55,872 nt of DNA from Sedimentisphaerales bacterium (GCA_028277585.1 JANQFY010000087.1:1-55872), one strand, 5' to 3'. Shown: positions 9,104 through 17,756, counted from the stretch's first letter. Notes: generated from the letters alone by a model not told the origin. A program made the numbers and translations.

Positions 9104-10045
9104 ATGTTGGCAGCCGTCAATCCACTGACCATTGTACTCATCGGACTTCTTGTTGTCGGCTTCGTTGTTCTCGTCACGGTCATTCGGATCGTGCCGCAGA
9201 AGAGAGCCTATATCGTTGAGCGACTGGGCAAGTATCACAAGACGCTGAATGCCGGGTTCCATATCCTGGCGCCGTTCGTCGACAGGGTCTCCTATCGCCA
9301 TACGCTCAAGGAGCAGGCCGTGGATGTGCCCCCGCAACAGTGCATCACCAAGGACAACATCGCGGTCGAGGTCGATGGCATTCTCTATATGCAGGTCGTC
9401 GATCCGAAGAAGGCGTCCTACGGCATCGACAACTATCGCTTCGCCGCGACGCAACTGGCCCAGACCACGATGCGTAGCGTCATGGGCAAGCTCGATCTCG
9501 ACAAGACCTTCGAAGAGCGTGAGAAGATCAACACCGTCATCGTCGAAGCCGTCGACAAAGCCTCCGATCCGTGGGGCGTCAAGGTCACGCGTTACGAGGT
9601 CAAGAACATCCTGCCGCCCCAGAGCATCAAGGACGCGATGGAAAAACAGATGCGGGCCGAGCGTGAGAAGCGCGCGACGATCGCCGAGTCCGAGGGTGAC
9701 CGCCAGGCGAAGATCAACCGCGCCGAGGGCGACCGCCAGGAAATGATCGCCCGCTCCGAGGGTGAAAAGCAGAAGCGCATCAACGAGGCCGAAGGCCGCG
9801 CCGTGGAGATTCAAAGGGTCGCCGAAGCAACGGCCGAGGGAATTCGCAAGATCGCGGCCTCCATCAACGAAAAAGGCGGCGCCGATGCAGTGAACCTGCG
9901 GATCGCCCAGCAGTATCTTGACGAGTTCGGCAAACTTGCCAAGACCAACAACACCATGATCATCCCGTCCGACCTGGCCGACATCGCCGGCATCATCAAG
10001 ACCGCCTCATCGGTCCTGAAAACCACAGGCGGTGCATCGGCCTAA
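9104..10045 (+). CDS. SPFH/stomatin (QmcA-like) membrane-scaffold protein
   Basis: 313 residues: an N-terminal membrane anchor (about 7-28), an SPFH/PHB domain (about 30-190: VPQKRAYIVERLGKYHKTL, YRHTLKEQAVDVPPQ) and a long Ala/Glu/Arg coiled coil with EGDRQAKINRAEG-type heptads. It forms oligomeric rings or cages at the inner membrane. AGGAGA seven bases before ATG 9104 supports the start. The frame stays open upstream inside the nfeD gene, but this overlap has no coding meaning. It is the last gene of the sigma operon and ends at the hairpin 10056-10096. Confidence 0.92.
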   Translation: MLAAVNPLTIVLIGLLVVGFVVLVTVIRIVPQKRAYIVERLGKYHKTLNAGFHILAPFVDRVSYRHTLKEQAVDVPPQQCITKDNIAVEVDGILYMQVVDPKKASYGIDNYRFAATQLAQTTMRSVMGKLDLDKTFEEREKINTVIVEAVDKASDPWGVKVTRYEVKNILPPQSIKDAMEKQMRAEREKRATIAESEGDRQAKINRAEGDRQEMIARSEGEKQKRINEAEGRAVEIQRVAEATAEGIRKIAASINEKGGADAVNLRIAQQYLDEFGKLAKTNNTMIIPSDLADIAGIIKTASSVLKTTGGASA

Positions 10046-10055
10046 GAGTTCTGTC

Positions 10056-10096
10056 AGTTCCATAGGTCCTATTCGTCCTATAGGGCCTATGGAACT
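10056..10096. terminator. 17-bp hairpin between convergent genes, probable bidirectional terminator
   Basis: AGTTCCATAGGTCCTAT (10056-10072) pairs with ATAGGGCCTATGGAACT (10080-10096) over 17 positions with a single G-U pair and a 7-base loop. It begins 10 bases after the SPFH stop and ends one base before the ZIP stop codon. Neither side has a clear T-run, so termination could need help or the hairpin may act as a 3' stabiliser. It could also be a dispersed palindromic element. Confidence 0.55.
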
Positions 10097-10097
10097 T

Positions 10098-10874
10098 TCA
10101 CAGCATCAGCAAACTCGCCGCCATGATAAGCATCCCCAGCACGACCCCTCCAATGACGAGATGCCCGTGCCCATACCGGTGGGCGGTGGGGAGCAACTCA
10201 TCAAGCGAGATATAGATCATCACGCCGGCAACGAAAGCCAGTGTTCCCGCCAGCACCATCGGAGTCAGGAAGGGCATGAGTAGCAGATAGCCCAACAGGG
10301 CGCCGGCCGGCTCGGAGACACCCGAAAGGAACGAATAGAAGAACGCCTTGTTCCGGCTGCCCGTGGCGTAGTAAATGGGCACGGAGACCGCGATCCCCTC
10401 CGGGATGTTGTGGATCGCAATGGCCAGGGCAATAAAGGCGCCCAGTTTGACATCGCTCAGCGCCGCTGCGAACGTCGCCAGCCCCTCGGGGAAGTTGTGC
10501 ACACCGATCGCCAGCGCCGTGAACAGCCCCGTGCGCATCAGCTTGTGACTGCCGTGCGCGACCGTCGGCTCATCCAGATCCTCATAGTTGTGTGGATTCT
10601 CGGGCTCGGGAACAACCAGATCGACCAGCGCCATGATGCCGATACCCGCGAAGAAGATGAGAAGGGCCCTAACCTCACCCATCGTCTCCATCGCATCGGG
10701 AAGCATTTCCATGAAGGAGATGTAGATCATCACGCCCGCCGAGAGCCCCAGCGCGAATGCCAGATAGACGATCTTGGGACGCTTGATGAAGTAGGCGATC
10801 GCGCTGCCGATCCCCGTGGACAGGCCGGCGATCATCGTCAGGCCCAACGCAATGCCAACGTTCTCTGCTGTCAT
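10098..10874 (-). CDS. ZIP-family divalent metal transporter (ZupT-like)
   Basis: 258 residues, eight predicted helices. The metal-binding motifs of helices 4 and 5 are present: HNFPEG (126-131) and HNIPEG (155-160), plus SGVSEPAGA in helix 6 and EMLPDA in helix 2. A His/Asp/Glu-rich cytoplasmic loop (about 90-112) is typical of ZIP regulation sites. It moves zinc or iron into the cytoplasm. AAGGGGG upstream of ATG 10874 gives a plausible RBS. It stands alone and is convergent with the SPFH gene. Confidence 0.92.
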   Translation of the reverse strand: MTAENVGIALGLTMIAGLSTGIGSAIAYFIKRPKIVYLAFALGLSAGVMIYISFMEMLPDAMETMGEVRALLIFFAGIGIMALVDLVVPEPENPHNYEDLDEPTVAHGSHKLMRTGLFTALAIGVHNFPEGLATFAAALSDVKLGAFIALAIAIHNIPEGIAVSVPIYYATGSRNKAFFYSFLSGVSEPAGALLGYLLLMPFLTPMVLAGTLAFVAGVMIYISLDELLPTAHRYGHGHLVIGGVVLGMLIMAASLLML

Positions 10875-11053
10875 GGTCAGCTGTCCCCCTTCATCTCGAC
10901 ATCATCCAAGTAGTCATCGAGCGCCATGTTAGTCGCCCCACCAGCGCTTGGCAAATCCGTTTTTGGGGAAGGTTCTTGGCATTGTACCACCAGCCACGCC
11001 GCCACAGTCCCACCGAGGTGTCACGCAACGGGAGTCACGCCATTCGTCTCCCG

Positions 11054-11082
11054 TTGTTTCGCGAGGCCCAATATGCTACGAT
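11054..11082 (+). promoter_or_regulatory. sigma70-like promoter of the repeat-protein gene
   Basis: TTGTTT (11054-11059), a 17-base spacer and TACGAT (11077-11082). The start near 11089 leaves about 60 bases to ATG 11150. This fits the downstream start and argues against translation from an upstream in-frame ATG near 10976. Confidence 0.4.
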
Positions 11083-11149
11083 GACTTCCGGCCGGCAAGA
11101 TCAGGCGTTCTTCGATAGAAACGTTGCGTTCAGTCAGAAGGAGTGGTCG

Positions 11150-13705
11150 ATGCATCCACGATCGGTTCGCGTACCGTTGTCACCCTGTCTCGCCCTCATC
11201 CTCATCGCTCTGACACCGTTGCCTGCTCTGGCAGAAGAACCTCCCACGAGCTGCCAGGAAACAACCAGGCGCGTGCTGAAGCCGTTCCTGGATCGACTGG
11301 CGGCCGCGGAGAAGGCCGCCGAGCATTACGAGGAGCAGAACGCCGAGAAGATCGCCCTGATCAACGAACAGATCCGCCTGCGTCAGGAAGCCCGTAAGAT
11401 CTTCGACGACGCCCGGGCCAAGGAGAACGAGGCGTTCGGCGATCGCATCAAGTGGGGCAACGAAGCCATTGCCGAAGCTCGAGCACATGCCCAGAAACAG
11501 ATCGCCGAGAAGCGCAAGCTGGCAGCTCGGGAGCGTACGATAGGCCACCCGGATATCGCCAAGGCCCACACCGAAGCCGCCGCCAAGATCGCGGCCGACC
11601 TGGCCGCGGGAAAGACCAGTTGGTTTAAGAAAGAACTGGGCCTGCGTTACAGCATCAAGGGCTGGAGGAAGTACGTTTCCGATCAGACCCAGCAGCGCGC
11701 CAAACGCATGGCCGCCTACGGCGCCGGCGAGGTGTCGCAATTCCTCACCAAGCTCGGCTACCGCGACACCTGGAAAGGCGTCGTCGCCAGCACCAAGGAG
11801 AAGCAGGAGGAACTGGCCAAGGCCAAGGCCCGCAAGTACAGCCATTTCATGAAGGCAATCGGCCTGCGTCTGACGGGCAAGGAGATGGACGATTATCTCG
11901 CTCAACGCCAGGAAGAACTGGCCGACGCCCGGGCCCGCATCGCAGCCGGAACGTTCACCGTGTATGTCCCGGCGCTCGGGATGCGTCTGGATCGCAATGC
12001 CGTCCAGAAAATCGTCGGCGAAGCGAAAGACAAGTACCGAAAGACATCCAACGCCTGGGACGCCAAGACCTACAGCAACTACAATCCTCTATGTGGTTTT
12101 CGCCCGACCAATGGCGATATCGAGAAGACCATCGCCAAGAAGAAAAAGGAACTGGCGGACTTCCAGGCGGCCGGTGACGATGCCGAGGCGTATGCGGTCG
12201 GCATGCGGCGAACGGGTCGGCAGGTCCGCCAAGAGATCGCCGCGGCGCAAGCCCGTGGTAACAGCGACGCCGCCAAGAGGGGACACGAAATCCTGGCCGC
12301 GTGGAAGAAATCGTGCGCCAAGTGGATCGCTGAGAAACAGAAGGACATCCAACGATGGGAGAAGATCCTGGCCAAGCACAAGGAGATTCACAAAGAGGAT
12401 CTAGAGAAGCAGAAAGCCAACATCGATGGTCGCCTTCAGGATGCGCTGAACCAAACCCCCTGCGGCGGATCGGCCGGTGCGATCGATCCCGACAAAGCGA
12501 CGGTAGACGAGCACCACGACAAACTGGACGGGCTCAGCGAGTCTGACGCCGAGAAGAAACGTCGCCGCGACTGGTATGACGACAAGATCTACGTCGAACC
12601 CGACGGCACCGTGCACGGCGATCCCCGCGAGGCCTGGCTCAACGCGTTGCGCGATACGGGATTGACGCCCTCACAGCAGCAGTCGCTCGCCGAGCAACTG
12701 CTCAGCCTCCAGGGCATCATGAGTTCGAAGAACTTCGCCGACTGGCTCGTCGCTTTCAAGGACGCCAACGAGATGCGCAAAGCAACGGGCGTGATCGAAG
12801 AGTTCATCAAAGCCATGGAGGGGATCGACATCAACACGATGAAGAACGCCGACTTCTACAAGCGGCGTCGCGAGATCCGCAAGATGCTCCCGCTCGTCAG
12901 CGAGGCCCTGGAGAAGGGCATGCTCAGCCCGGGCCGGATCCAGCGCTACATCGACGCGCTCAAGAAGTCGGGCAGCGGCACGCGTCAGACGCGTGACCAG
13001 TTGAAGATGCTGCAGCGCCTGCTCGATACATCACAGGACGCCAAGAACATGTGGCGCAGCAGCAGCGCCCTGCGCAACATCGGCCGCACGCTGGCAACCG
13101 ACGCCGCCGGGGCCTATCGCAAGTTCGTCTCCGGCTCCTCAACACAGGTCGCCCAGCGCCTGGACGATGCCTTCGCCGGCATGAGCAAGCTCGACAAAGG
13201 GCTGCTCGTCCTGAGCGTCGCGGCCGCAACCGCCGAAGCCTATGACCGTATCGAGAAGGGAGAGGCCGCGTCGGAAGCAATCGCGCGCAGCAGTGTGAAC
13301 TTCGTCATCGATCTGGCTATCGCGGGCGTTCCGGTCACGGCGGCGGCCGAAATGGCTACTCAGATCCTGTTCACCTCCTATGCCTATGCCACCGGCGATG
13401 AGGGCGTCTCCGATGCGACCCTGAGCAACACGACCAAGTGGGCCGCCCAGGAGGCCTTGAACCAGGTCGCCGACGGCGCGGCCTACCTGGGAGAAGCCTC
13501 GATTGCACTGGAGCGGATGGTGTTCAATGAGCCCAATGTCCGCGCCATCCTGGGCAATGTCAGTCATCACCGGCTGCGCCAATCGCTCAGCCGGGTCGAG
13601 GACCAACTGGACGCCCTGCCCCCCGGACACGCCACCGAGGTCCGGCTGCTCCGCATGCGCGAGGCGTTCCGCATCCTGATCCGCGCCAAGCAGGAGCAAG
13701 GCTAG
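11150..13705 (+). CDS. secreted coiled-coil protein with a novel 35-39-residue repeat, function unknown
   Basis: 851 residues; I recognise no family. ATG 11150 has AGAAGGAG six bases upstream and opens directly into a signal peptide (about 1-28, ending ALAEE). Next comes a charged helical region (about 35-150), then four units built around an LG-[LYM]-R core at 163-166, 202-205, 237-240 and 276-279, with a fifth, weaker one at LCGFR. Each unit begins with a short aromatic/Ser strand (TSWFKKELGLR, VSQFLTKLGYR, YSHFMKAIGLR) and ends in a helix. A long coiled coil (about 300-420) and a helical domain (about 480-850) follow, including an Ala/Val-rich segment (about 700-760) that could be membrane-seeking. 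It stands alone with its own promoter. It could be a periplasmic or surface structural protein, or an effector. Confidence 0.75.
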   Translation: MHPRSVRVPLSPCLALILIALTPLPALAEEPPTSCQETTRRVLKPFLDRLAAAEKAAEHYEEQNAEKIALINEQIRLRQEARKIFDDARAKENEAFGDRIKWGNEAIAEARAHAQKQIAEKRKLAARERTIGHPDIAKAHTEAAAKIAADLAAGKTSWFKKELGLRYSIKGWRKYVSDQTQQRAKRMAAYGAGEVSQFLTKLGYRDTWKGVVASTKEKQEELAKAKARKYSHFMKAIGLRLTGKEMDDYLAQRQEELADARARIAAGTFTVYVPALGMRLDRNAVQKIVGEAKDKYRKTSNAWDAKTYSNYNPLCGFRPTNGDIEKTIAKKKKELADFQAAGDDAEAYAVGMRRTGRQVRQEIAAAQARGNSDAAKRGHEILAAWKKSCAKWIAEKQKDIQRWEKILAKHKEIHKEDLEKQKANIDGRLQDALNQTPCGGSAGAIDPDKATVDEHHDKLDGLSESDAEKKRRRDWYDDKIYVEPDGTVHGDPREAWLNALRDTGLTPSQQQSLAEQLLSLQGIMSSKNFADWLVAFKDANEMRKATGVIEEFIKAMEGIDINTMKNADFYKRRREIRKMLPLVSEALEKGMLSPGRIQRYIDALKKSGSGTRQTRDQLKMLQRLLDTSQDAKNMWRSSSALRNIGRTLATDAAGAYRKFVSGSSTQVAQRLDDAFAGMSKLDKGLLVLSVAAATAEAYDRIEKGEAASEAIARSSVNFVIDLAIAGVPVTAAAEMATQILFTSYAYATGDEGVSDATLSNTTKWAAQEALNQVADGAAYLGEASIALERMVFNEPNVRAILGNVSHHRLRQSLSRVEDQLDALPPGHATEVRLLRMREAFRILIRAKQEQG

Positions 13706-13984
13706 GGTGCATTGGCGGGGGTCCACCACCCACAGAAAGGGGATTCAACTTCGGAGAGCGCATAAAAAAAGGACGCCTCGGATCATCCGCAGGCCGAAGC
13801 CTCGGTCCACCGCAAGCGCCCCCCAGTGGTTCAACTACTATGATATACCATTAAGCCGGGGGCTTGTGCGTCCGGTAAAAGCGACCTCCCAATAAGTAAA
13901 TGGCTACGCCCACTTAGCCTAAGGCTGCATTCCAGAGGCTTGGCCGGCAGCGCCCCCCATCAGCCATGTGTGTCGTCGCAGACC
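13706..13984. other. intergenic between convergent genes
   Basis: Nothing convincing was found. It is moderately structured, without a T-run terminator or a recognisable RNA gene on either strand. Confidence 0.3.
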
Positions 13985-16444
13985 TTAGGTCGGTTTGCGG
14001 TTCTGCTGGCAGAACTGGCCCATCAGTTCCATCGCCTTGCCCGTCTTGTCGAGCGCGCCGTCCAGTTGGGCAAAGGCATCGACCAGTTCCAGCAGCCCTG
14101 GGTCGGGCTCCACGGAGCCGTACTTGTGGGCGACGTTGACAATGCCGGCGTCCAGGCCGTACTCCATCGCCTTGGCTACGTACGCACGACAGACGCCGAT
14201 CCGCCGACCGGGCAGGTCGCGAACGGAGTTGCTCACGCCCAGCGAACAATGCACGCCCTTCATCTCGGGATCATTCTTGATCTTAGCGATGGTCTCGAAC
14301 GTTCGGTAGGTATAGCCCGGCACGCCCGGCTCCATCGGCATATCGATCGCCAGAGGAAAGACCGTCGAATCGAAGAAGATCTGGTTGGCTTCGAAACCAT
14401 AGTGTCCGACCGCTTTGTCGAAGATCTGCTTGGCAAGGTCGAACAACTCATCGACCGAATGCGATCCCCCCGGGCCGGTCGCCTTGTCCTCGCTGACCAG
14501 CAAACCGATGACGGCGAAGTTATAGTTCTTCTTCCAGGGCAGGACGCGGTCCATGGTGTAGACCTTCACCGAGTTGATTAGCGGGGGTTTGACCGGCTCG
14601 GTCGTGTTGTACCACTCCTTCAGGCCCGCCTCCAGGACATTGTCATCGCTGCTATCGATGCAGATCGGGACCCCGTCACTCCACTGGCGAACGAGCTTCG
14701 TGTATGCAATCATCATATCGGCCGCGACCTGTGGGTCATCCTCCCCGAAGGCATCGAGATTGACGGCAATGTAGTCGGCGCCGTCGGCGGCCTGGGATTC
14801 GATCAGCGCCTTGATGTAGTCGAGCGGTTCGCTCGGCGTCGTGTAGGCGTCGGGACCCAAATCCTGAAGCTGCTTCATGACCCGGCCCGTCTTGGGGATG
14901 GAGGCGTGTACCGATTCGCCGATGGAGATGAGTGCATTGGTCATTGTATGATCCCTCCCGAACAGATAGTTGAGAATAGACGAAGTATGCTTCAGCGCGG
15001 GAACCCGAGCCGGGTTGATGATGGTGCGCAACCGATCGCGTCCCCCCTTCTCCGAGGCGGCCGCCTGATAGATCCGGTCTCCGATGCAGACCCGCTCCAG
15101 GTTGTTGCCGCAACGACCGTCCACAGTCGCGTCGCCGCACGGGGCGTTGTCCAGGCCCTTCTCGCAGCAGCCGAGCGTGCAGAGCCCGAAGTTCTCGGGC
15201 AGGAAGCAATCGCCACATTCCTCACAATCGAAGAGGAGGTACTTGAAGGCCTTTTCGTTGGCGTTGAAGACCTTGTAGACGAATCCCTTGCCCTTCTCGG
15301 CGCCCAGGAACTTCATCGTCCTCTTGAAAGCATGAAAACCGAAATGGTCGGCGTCGAGAACCGCGCGGTGCGAGAAGTCAAAGAACCGCTTGCCGAGTGT
15401 GGCGCCCGGGTTCGAGAGTGTCACCTGCGCGCCGTCGGAGTTGTACAGGTAGAACGCCTCCTTGGCAGGCCAGCACAGGTTCTCCTTGGAGGATTCCCAG
15501 TCATCGCCGATCTCGGCCGCTCGGTCCAGGATTCTGGTGAACATCGCGAAATCGTGCACGCCCCCGACATCCACGCCGGCCGCTCCGATCGCCTTGTACA
15601 TCGCCACCTGCTGGGCGGCCCGCTCGATGTGGTCGTCCAGGCTCTCGGCGTAGACCTTGGCCAGCAGCTCGTCGCTGACGAAACACCCGGGCAATTTGAT
15701 GTCGTGCATCAGGCGCGGCGCGGGCGTAATCGTGCTGAGCAAATACACGTTCCCGATCACCGGCACGTCCAGTTGCCGCGCCTTCAAGTAGGTGAACAGC
15801 TCGAGCGACTTGCGCCAGTCCCAGCCGACCTGCGTGATGAGGAACTCCGCGCCGCTGCGGATCTTCTTCTCCATCTTGTAATACTGCTGCATCTGCGCCG
15901 CTTCGGAGTACTTGAACGGAGAGACCGCCGCCCCCGTGATGAACTGATGCACGTCGGGCAGAGCGTCGGGGCTCGCTTTGAGATACGACTGTTGATTGAG
16001 TTGTCTGATCAAACGCAGCAACCCGACCGATTCGAGTTCGAACACCCCCTTGGCCGAAACCGGCTTATCCCCGGTCAGCGCCAACACGCTGGTGATGCCG
16101 GCCTTTTTGAATCCGGTCAAAGCACTGACGACCGCATCGGAGTTGGCGTCTTTGCAGGTAAGATGCGGCACGACATCGAGACCTTCGAGCAGATCCTTCG
16201 CGTTGAGGTAGCTGATCACGTCCGCCGGTTCGATGTTCGCGACACCGCCCGGATTCTGAGGCAACGCGATGGCGGCGAAGTCGAACCCCTCCGGCACGAC
16301 GGCCGAACCACTCTCAGAGGCTTTCTCGTGCGCTTCGAGGAACGCTTCAATCGGCCGGAAGCTGAACCCAGGACCGCCGGTCAACTCCGCAAGAACCACA
16401 AAACCAGATCGCTCCCTCAGCTTCTGCCCAAGACTCGTCTGCAT
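13985..16444 (-). CDS. fusion of methylenetetrahydrofolate reductase, MetV-like zinc domain and methyltetrahydrofolate methyltransferase
   Basis: 819 residues from ATG 16444 (GGAG nine bases upstream; an in-frame TTG at 16471 is less likely). Residues 1-310: MetF-type TIM barrel, with Glu20 in VVLAELTGG at the position of the catalytic Glu. Residues 400-460: MTHFR C-terminal (MetV-like) domain with nine Cys (407, 410, 413, 422, 426, 427, 436, 445, 453), able to bind zinc or an Fe-S cluster. Residues 501-780: pterin-binding domain of the AcsE/MtrH/MetH kind (YIAVNLDAFGEDDPQ, PICIDSSDDNVLEAGLK, INSVK, VHCSLGVSNSV). One chain could reduce methylene-THF and pass the methyl group to a corrinoid protein. 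No corrinoid protein is nearby. An internal RBS precedes Met501, exactly at the last junction. Confidence 0.88.
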   Translation of the reverse strand: MQTSLGQKLRERSGFVVLAELTGGPGFSFRPIEAFLEAHEKASESGSAVVPEGFDFAAIALPQNPGGVANIEPADVISYLNAKDLLEGLDVVPHLTCKDANSDAVVSALTGFKKAGITSVLALTGDKPVSAKGVFELESVGLLRLIRQLNQQSYLKASPDALPDVHQFITGAAVSPFKYSEAAQMQQYYKMEKKIRSGAEFLITQVGWDWRKSLELFTYLKARQLDVPVIGNVYLLSTITPAPRLMHDIKLPGCFVSDELLAKVYAESLDDHIERAAQQVAMYKAIGAAGVDVGGVHDFAMFTRILDRAAEIGDDWESSKENLCWPAKEAFYLYNSDGAQVTLSNPGATLGKRFFDFSHRAVLDADHFGFHAFKRTMKFLGAEKGKGFVYKVFNANEKAFKYLLFDCEECGDCFLPENFGLCTLGCCEKGLDNAPCGDATVDGRCGNNLERVCIGDRIYQAAASEKGGRDRLRTIINPARVPALKHTSSILNYLFGRDHTMTNALISIGESVHASIPKTGRVMKQLQDLGPDAYTTPSEPLDYIKALIESQAADGADYIAVNLDAFGEDDPQVAADMMIAYTKLVRQWSDGVPICIDSSDDNVLEAGLKEWYNTTEPVKPPLINSVKVYTMDRVLPWKKNYNFAVIGLLVSEDKATGPGGSHSVDELFDLAKQIFDKAVGHYGFEANQIFFDSTVFPLAIDMPMEPGVPGYTYRTFETIAKIKNDPEMKGVHCSLGVSNSVRDLPGRRIGVCRAYVAKAMEYGLDAGIVNVAHKYGSVEPDPGLLELVDAFAQLDGALDKTGKAMELMGQFCQQNRKPT

Positions 16445-16465
16445 TGTCGCCGTCTCCAAGGAGAA

Positions 16466-16550
16466 GATCAAATATCAGGAACCACACTCTGCGGAATCGC
16501 CGCGATGCGGCGAGGACTTGCTCAATCCTAACATTTTGCGTTTTGCCTTT
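16466..16550 (+). repeat. dispersed palindromic repeat, copy A
   Basis: Core hairpin TCGCCGC-gat-GCGGCGA inside GGAATCGCCGC...GCGGCGAGGACTT, flanked by GATCAAATATCA on the left and TTTTGCGTTTTGCCTTT on the right. It matches copies at 24744-24834 (same orientation) and 41011-41095 (inverted). This copy lies in the leader of the MTHFR fusion gene and is the most diverged of the three. Confidence 0.7.
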
Positions 16551-16596
16551 GGGTTTTTTACGCCTTTCGAACGGCGAGAACATACCAAATATCCCA

Positions 16597-16625
16597 GCCG
16601 ATTGCCATGCTAATCCCCAATCGGC
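16597..16625. repeat. 8-bp inverted repeat, possible operator
   Basis: GCCGATTG (16597-16604) and CAATCGGC (16618-16625), separated by 13 bases, lie in the divergent region between the one-carbon fusion gene and the exported TIM-barrel gene. The size and spacing suit a dimeric regulator. No promoter boxes were assigned here. Confidence 0.35.
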
Positions 16626-16727
16626 AACCTCCAATCAGCTATACTCCTGGACACGTCGCCCCGCGATTCTGTAGAATCTAAAGAACGATGCTGAACCTTG
16701 CTGACTTCCTTCGCTATGAGGTGGACT

Positions 16728-17732
16728 ATGTCGCACGAGTTGGATCGCCGTCGTTTCCTGCAAACCTCTCTGGCCGGCTCGGCCGCGGGGGCCCTGGGGC
16801 TGAGTTTTGAGGAGAAGGCCCTACTCGCCCAATCGAACAAATCGTCCGGCCCATCGGCGCCGGCCGAATCAATGAACCTGATGCAAACGGGCAAGATCGG
16901 CAACCTGACCATCACCCGCCTGATCGTCGGGGGCAATCTGACCAGTGGTTTCGCCCACGACCGAGACCTGATCTACGTCTCATCGCTGCTAAACCACTAC
17001 TTCACCGATGAGAAGGTCTTCGAAACCTGGCGGCTTTGCGAAGAGTGCGGCGTCAACACCGCAATCCTGAGACTCGACGACAAAGTCATTCGACTGATCA
17101 ATCGGTACTGGGACGAACGGGGCGGCACGCTGCAATGGATCGTCCAGGTCAAGCCGCGCAAATGGGATCTGCAACACTTCAAGGAGGACATCGCCCGCGC
17201 CGTCGACAACGGCGCCGTCGGCGGCTACATCCAGGGCAGCGTCGGAGACGGGCTGGTCAAGAACAACCAGATGGACCTGCTGGCCAGGGCGCTGGACGTG
17301 CTCAAGGACGCCGGCATCGTCGCCGGCGTTGGGGCCCACTCGTATGAGGTCCCCGTCGCCTGCGAGAAGGCGGGCCTCAAACCCGACTTCTACATGAAGA
17401 CCCTGCACAGTCCCAACTACTGGTCGTACAATCCGGATGGCAGAACATACGGCAAATTCGAAGCGACCAGCAGGCAGTCCCAGGACAACGTCTGGTGCAC
17501 GCGCGCCGCCGATACGATCGAGTTCATGAAGACCGTCAAGACGCCGTGGATCGCATTCAAGGTCCTGGCCGCCGGCGCCCATCACCCCTCCGACGGATTC
17601 CAGTACGCCTTTGAGAACGGCGCCGATTTCATCTGCGCCGGCATGTTCGACTTCCAGGTCCGCGAGGATGTCATCATCGCCAAGAACATCCTCAGCAAGA
17701 AGGTGAAACGCCAGCGCCCCTGGCGCGCCTAG
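16728..17732 (+). CDS. twin-arginine exported TIM-barrel protein (aldo/keto reductase-like)
   Basis: 334 residues. ATG 16728 follows GAGGTGG and leads into a Tat signal (DRRRFLQTSLAGSAAGALG), so the protein is folded and probably cofactor-loaded before export. The rest resembles the aldo/keto-reductase-like or luciferase-like TIM barrels common in planctomycete secretomes (ITRLIVGGNLTSGFAHDRDL, VNTAILRLDDK, HSPNYWSYNPDG, KVLAAGAHHP). No zinc motif was seen. It lies tail to tail with the alpha/alpha-barrel gene at 17757, possibly part of a sugar-degrading set. The substrate is unknown. Confidence 0.75.
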   Translation: MSHELDRRRFLQTSLAGSAAGALGLSFEEKALLAQSNKSSGPSAPAESMNLMQTGKIGNLTITRLIVGGNLTSGFAHDRDLIYVSSLLNHYFTDEKVFETWRLCEECGVNTAILRLDDKVIRLINRYWDERGGTLQWIVQVKPRKWDLQHFKEDIARAVDNGAVGGYIQGSVGDGLVKNNQMDLLARALDVLKDAGIVAGVGAHSYEVPVACEKAGLKPDFYMKTLHSPNYWSYNPDGRTYGKFEATSRQSQDNVWCTRAADTIEFMKTVKTPWIAFKVLAAGAHHPSDGFQYAFENGADFICAGMFDFQVREDVIIAKNILSKKVKRQRPWRA

Positions 17733-17756
17733 ACATCCGAGAACCCGACCACCGAA

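Noticed and set aside
8666-10045. Longer SPFH gene starting inside nfeD
   Set aside because: The first 146 codons are an out-of-frame reading of nfeD (Arg-rich); ATG 9104 has a good RBS and starts the family-typical anchor.
10976-11149. 58-residue N-terminal extension of the repeat protein
   Set aside because: It would bury the signal peptide, covers a promoter-like sequence, and lacks an RBS, while ATG 11150 has a strong one.
13706-13984. Possible small RNA between convergent genes
   Set aside because: No promoter, terminator or known consensus was found on either strand.
14906-16531. 541-codon open frame antisense to the MTHFR fusion
   Set aside because: No domain features; antisense to a well supported enzyme gene.
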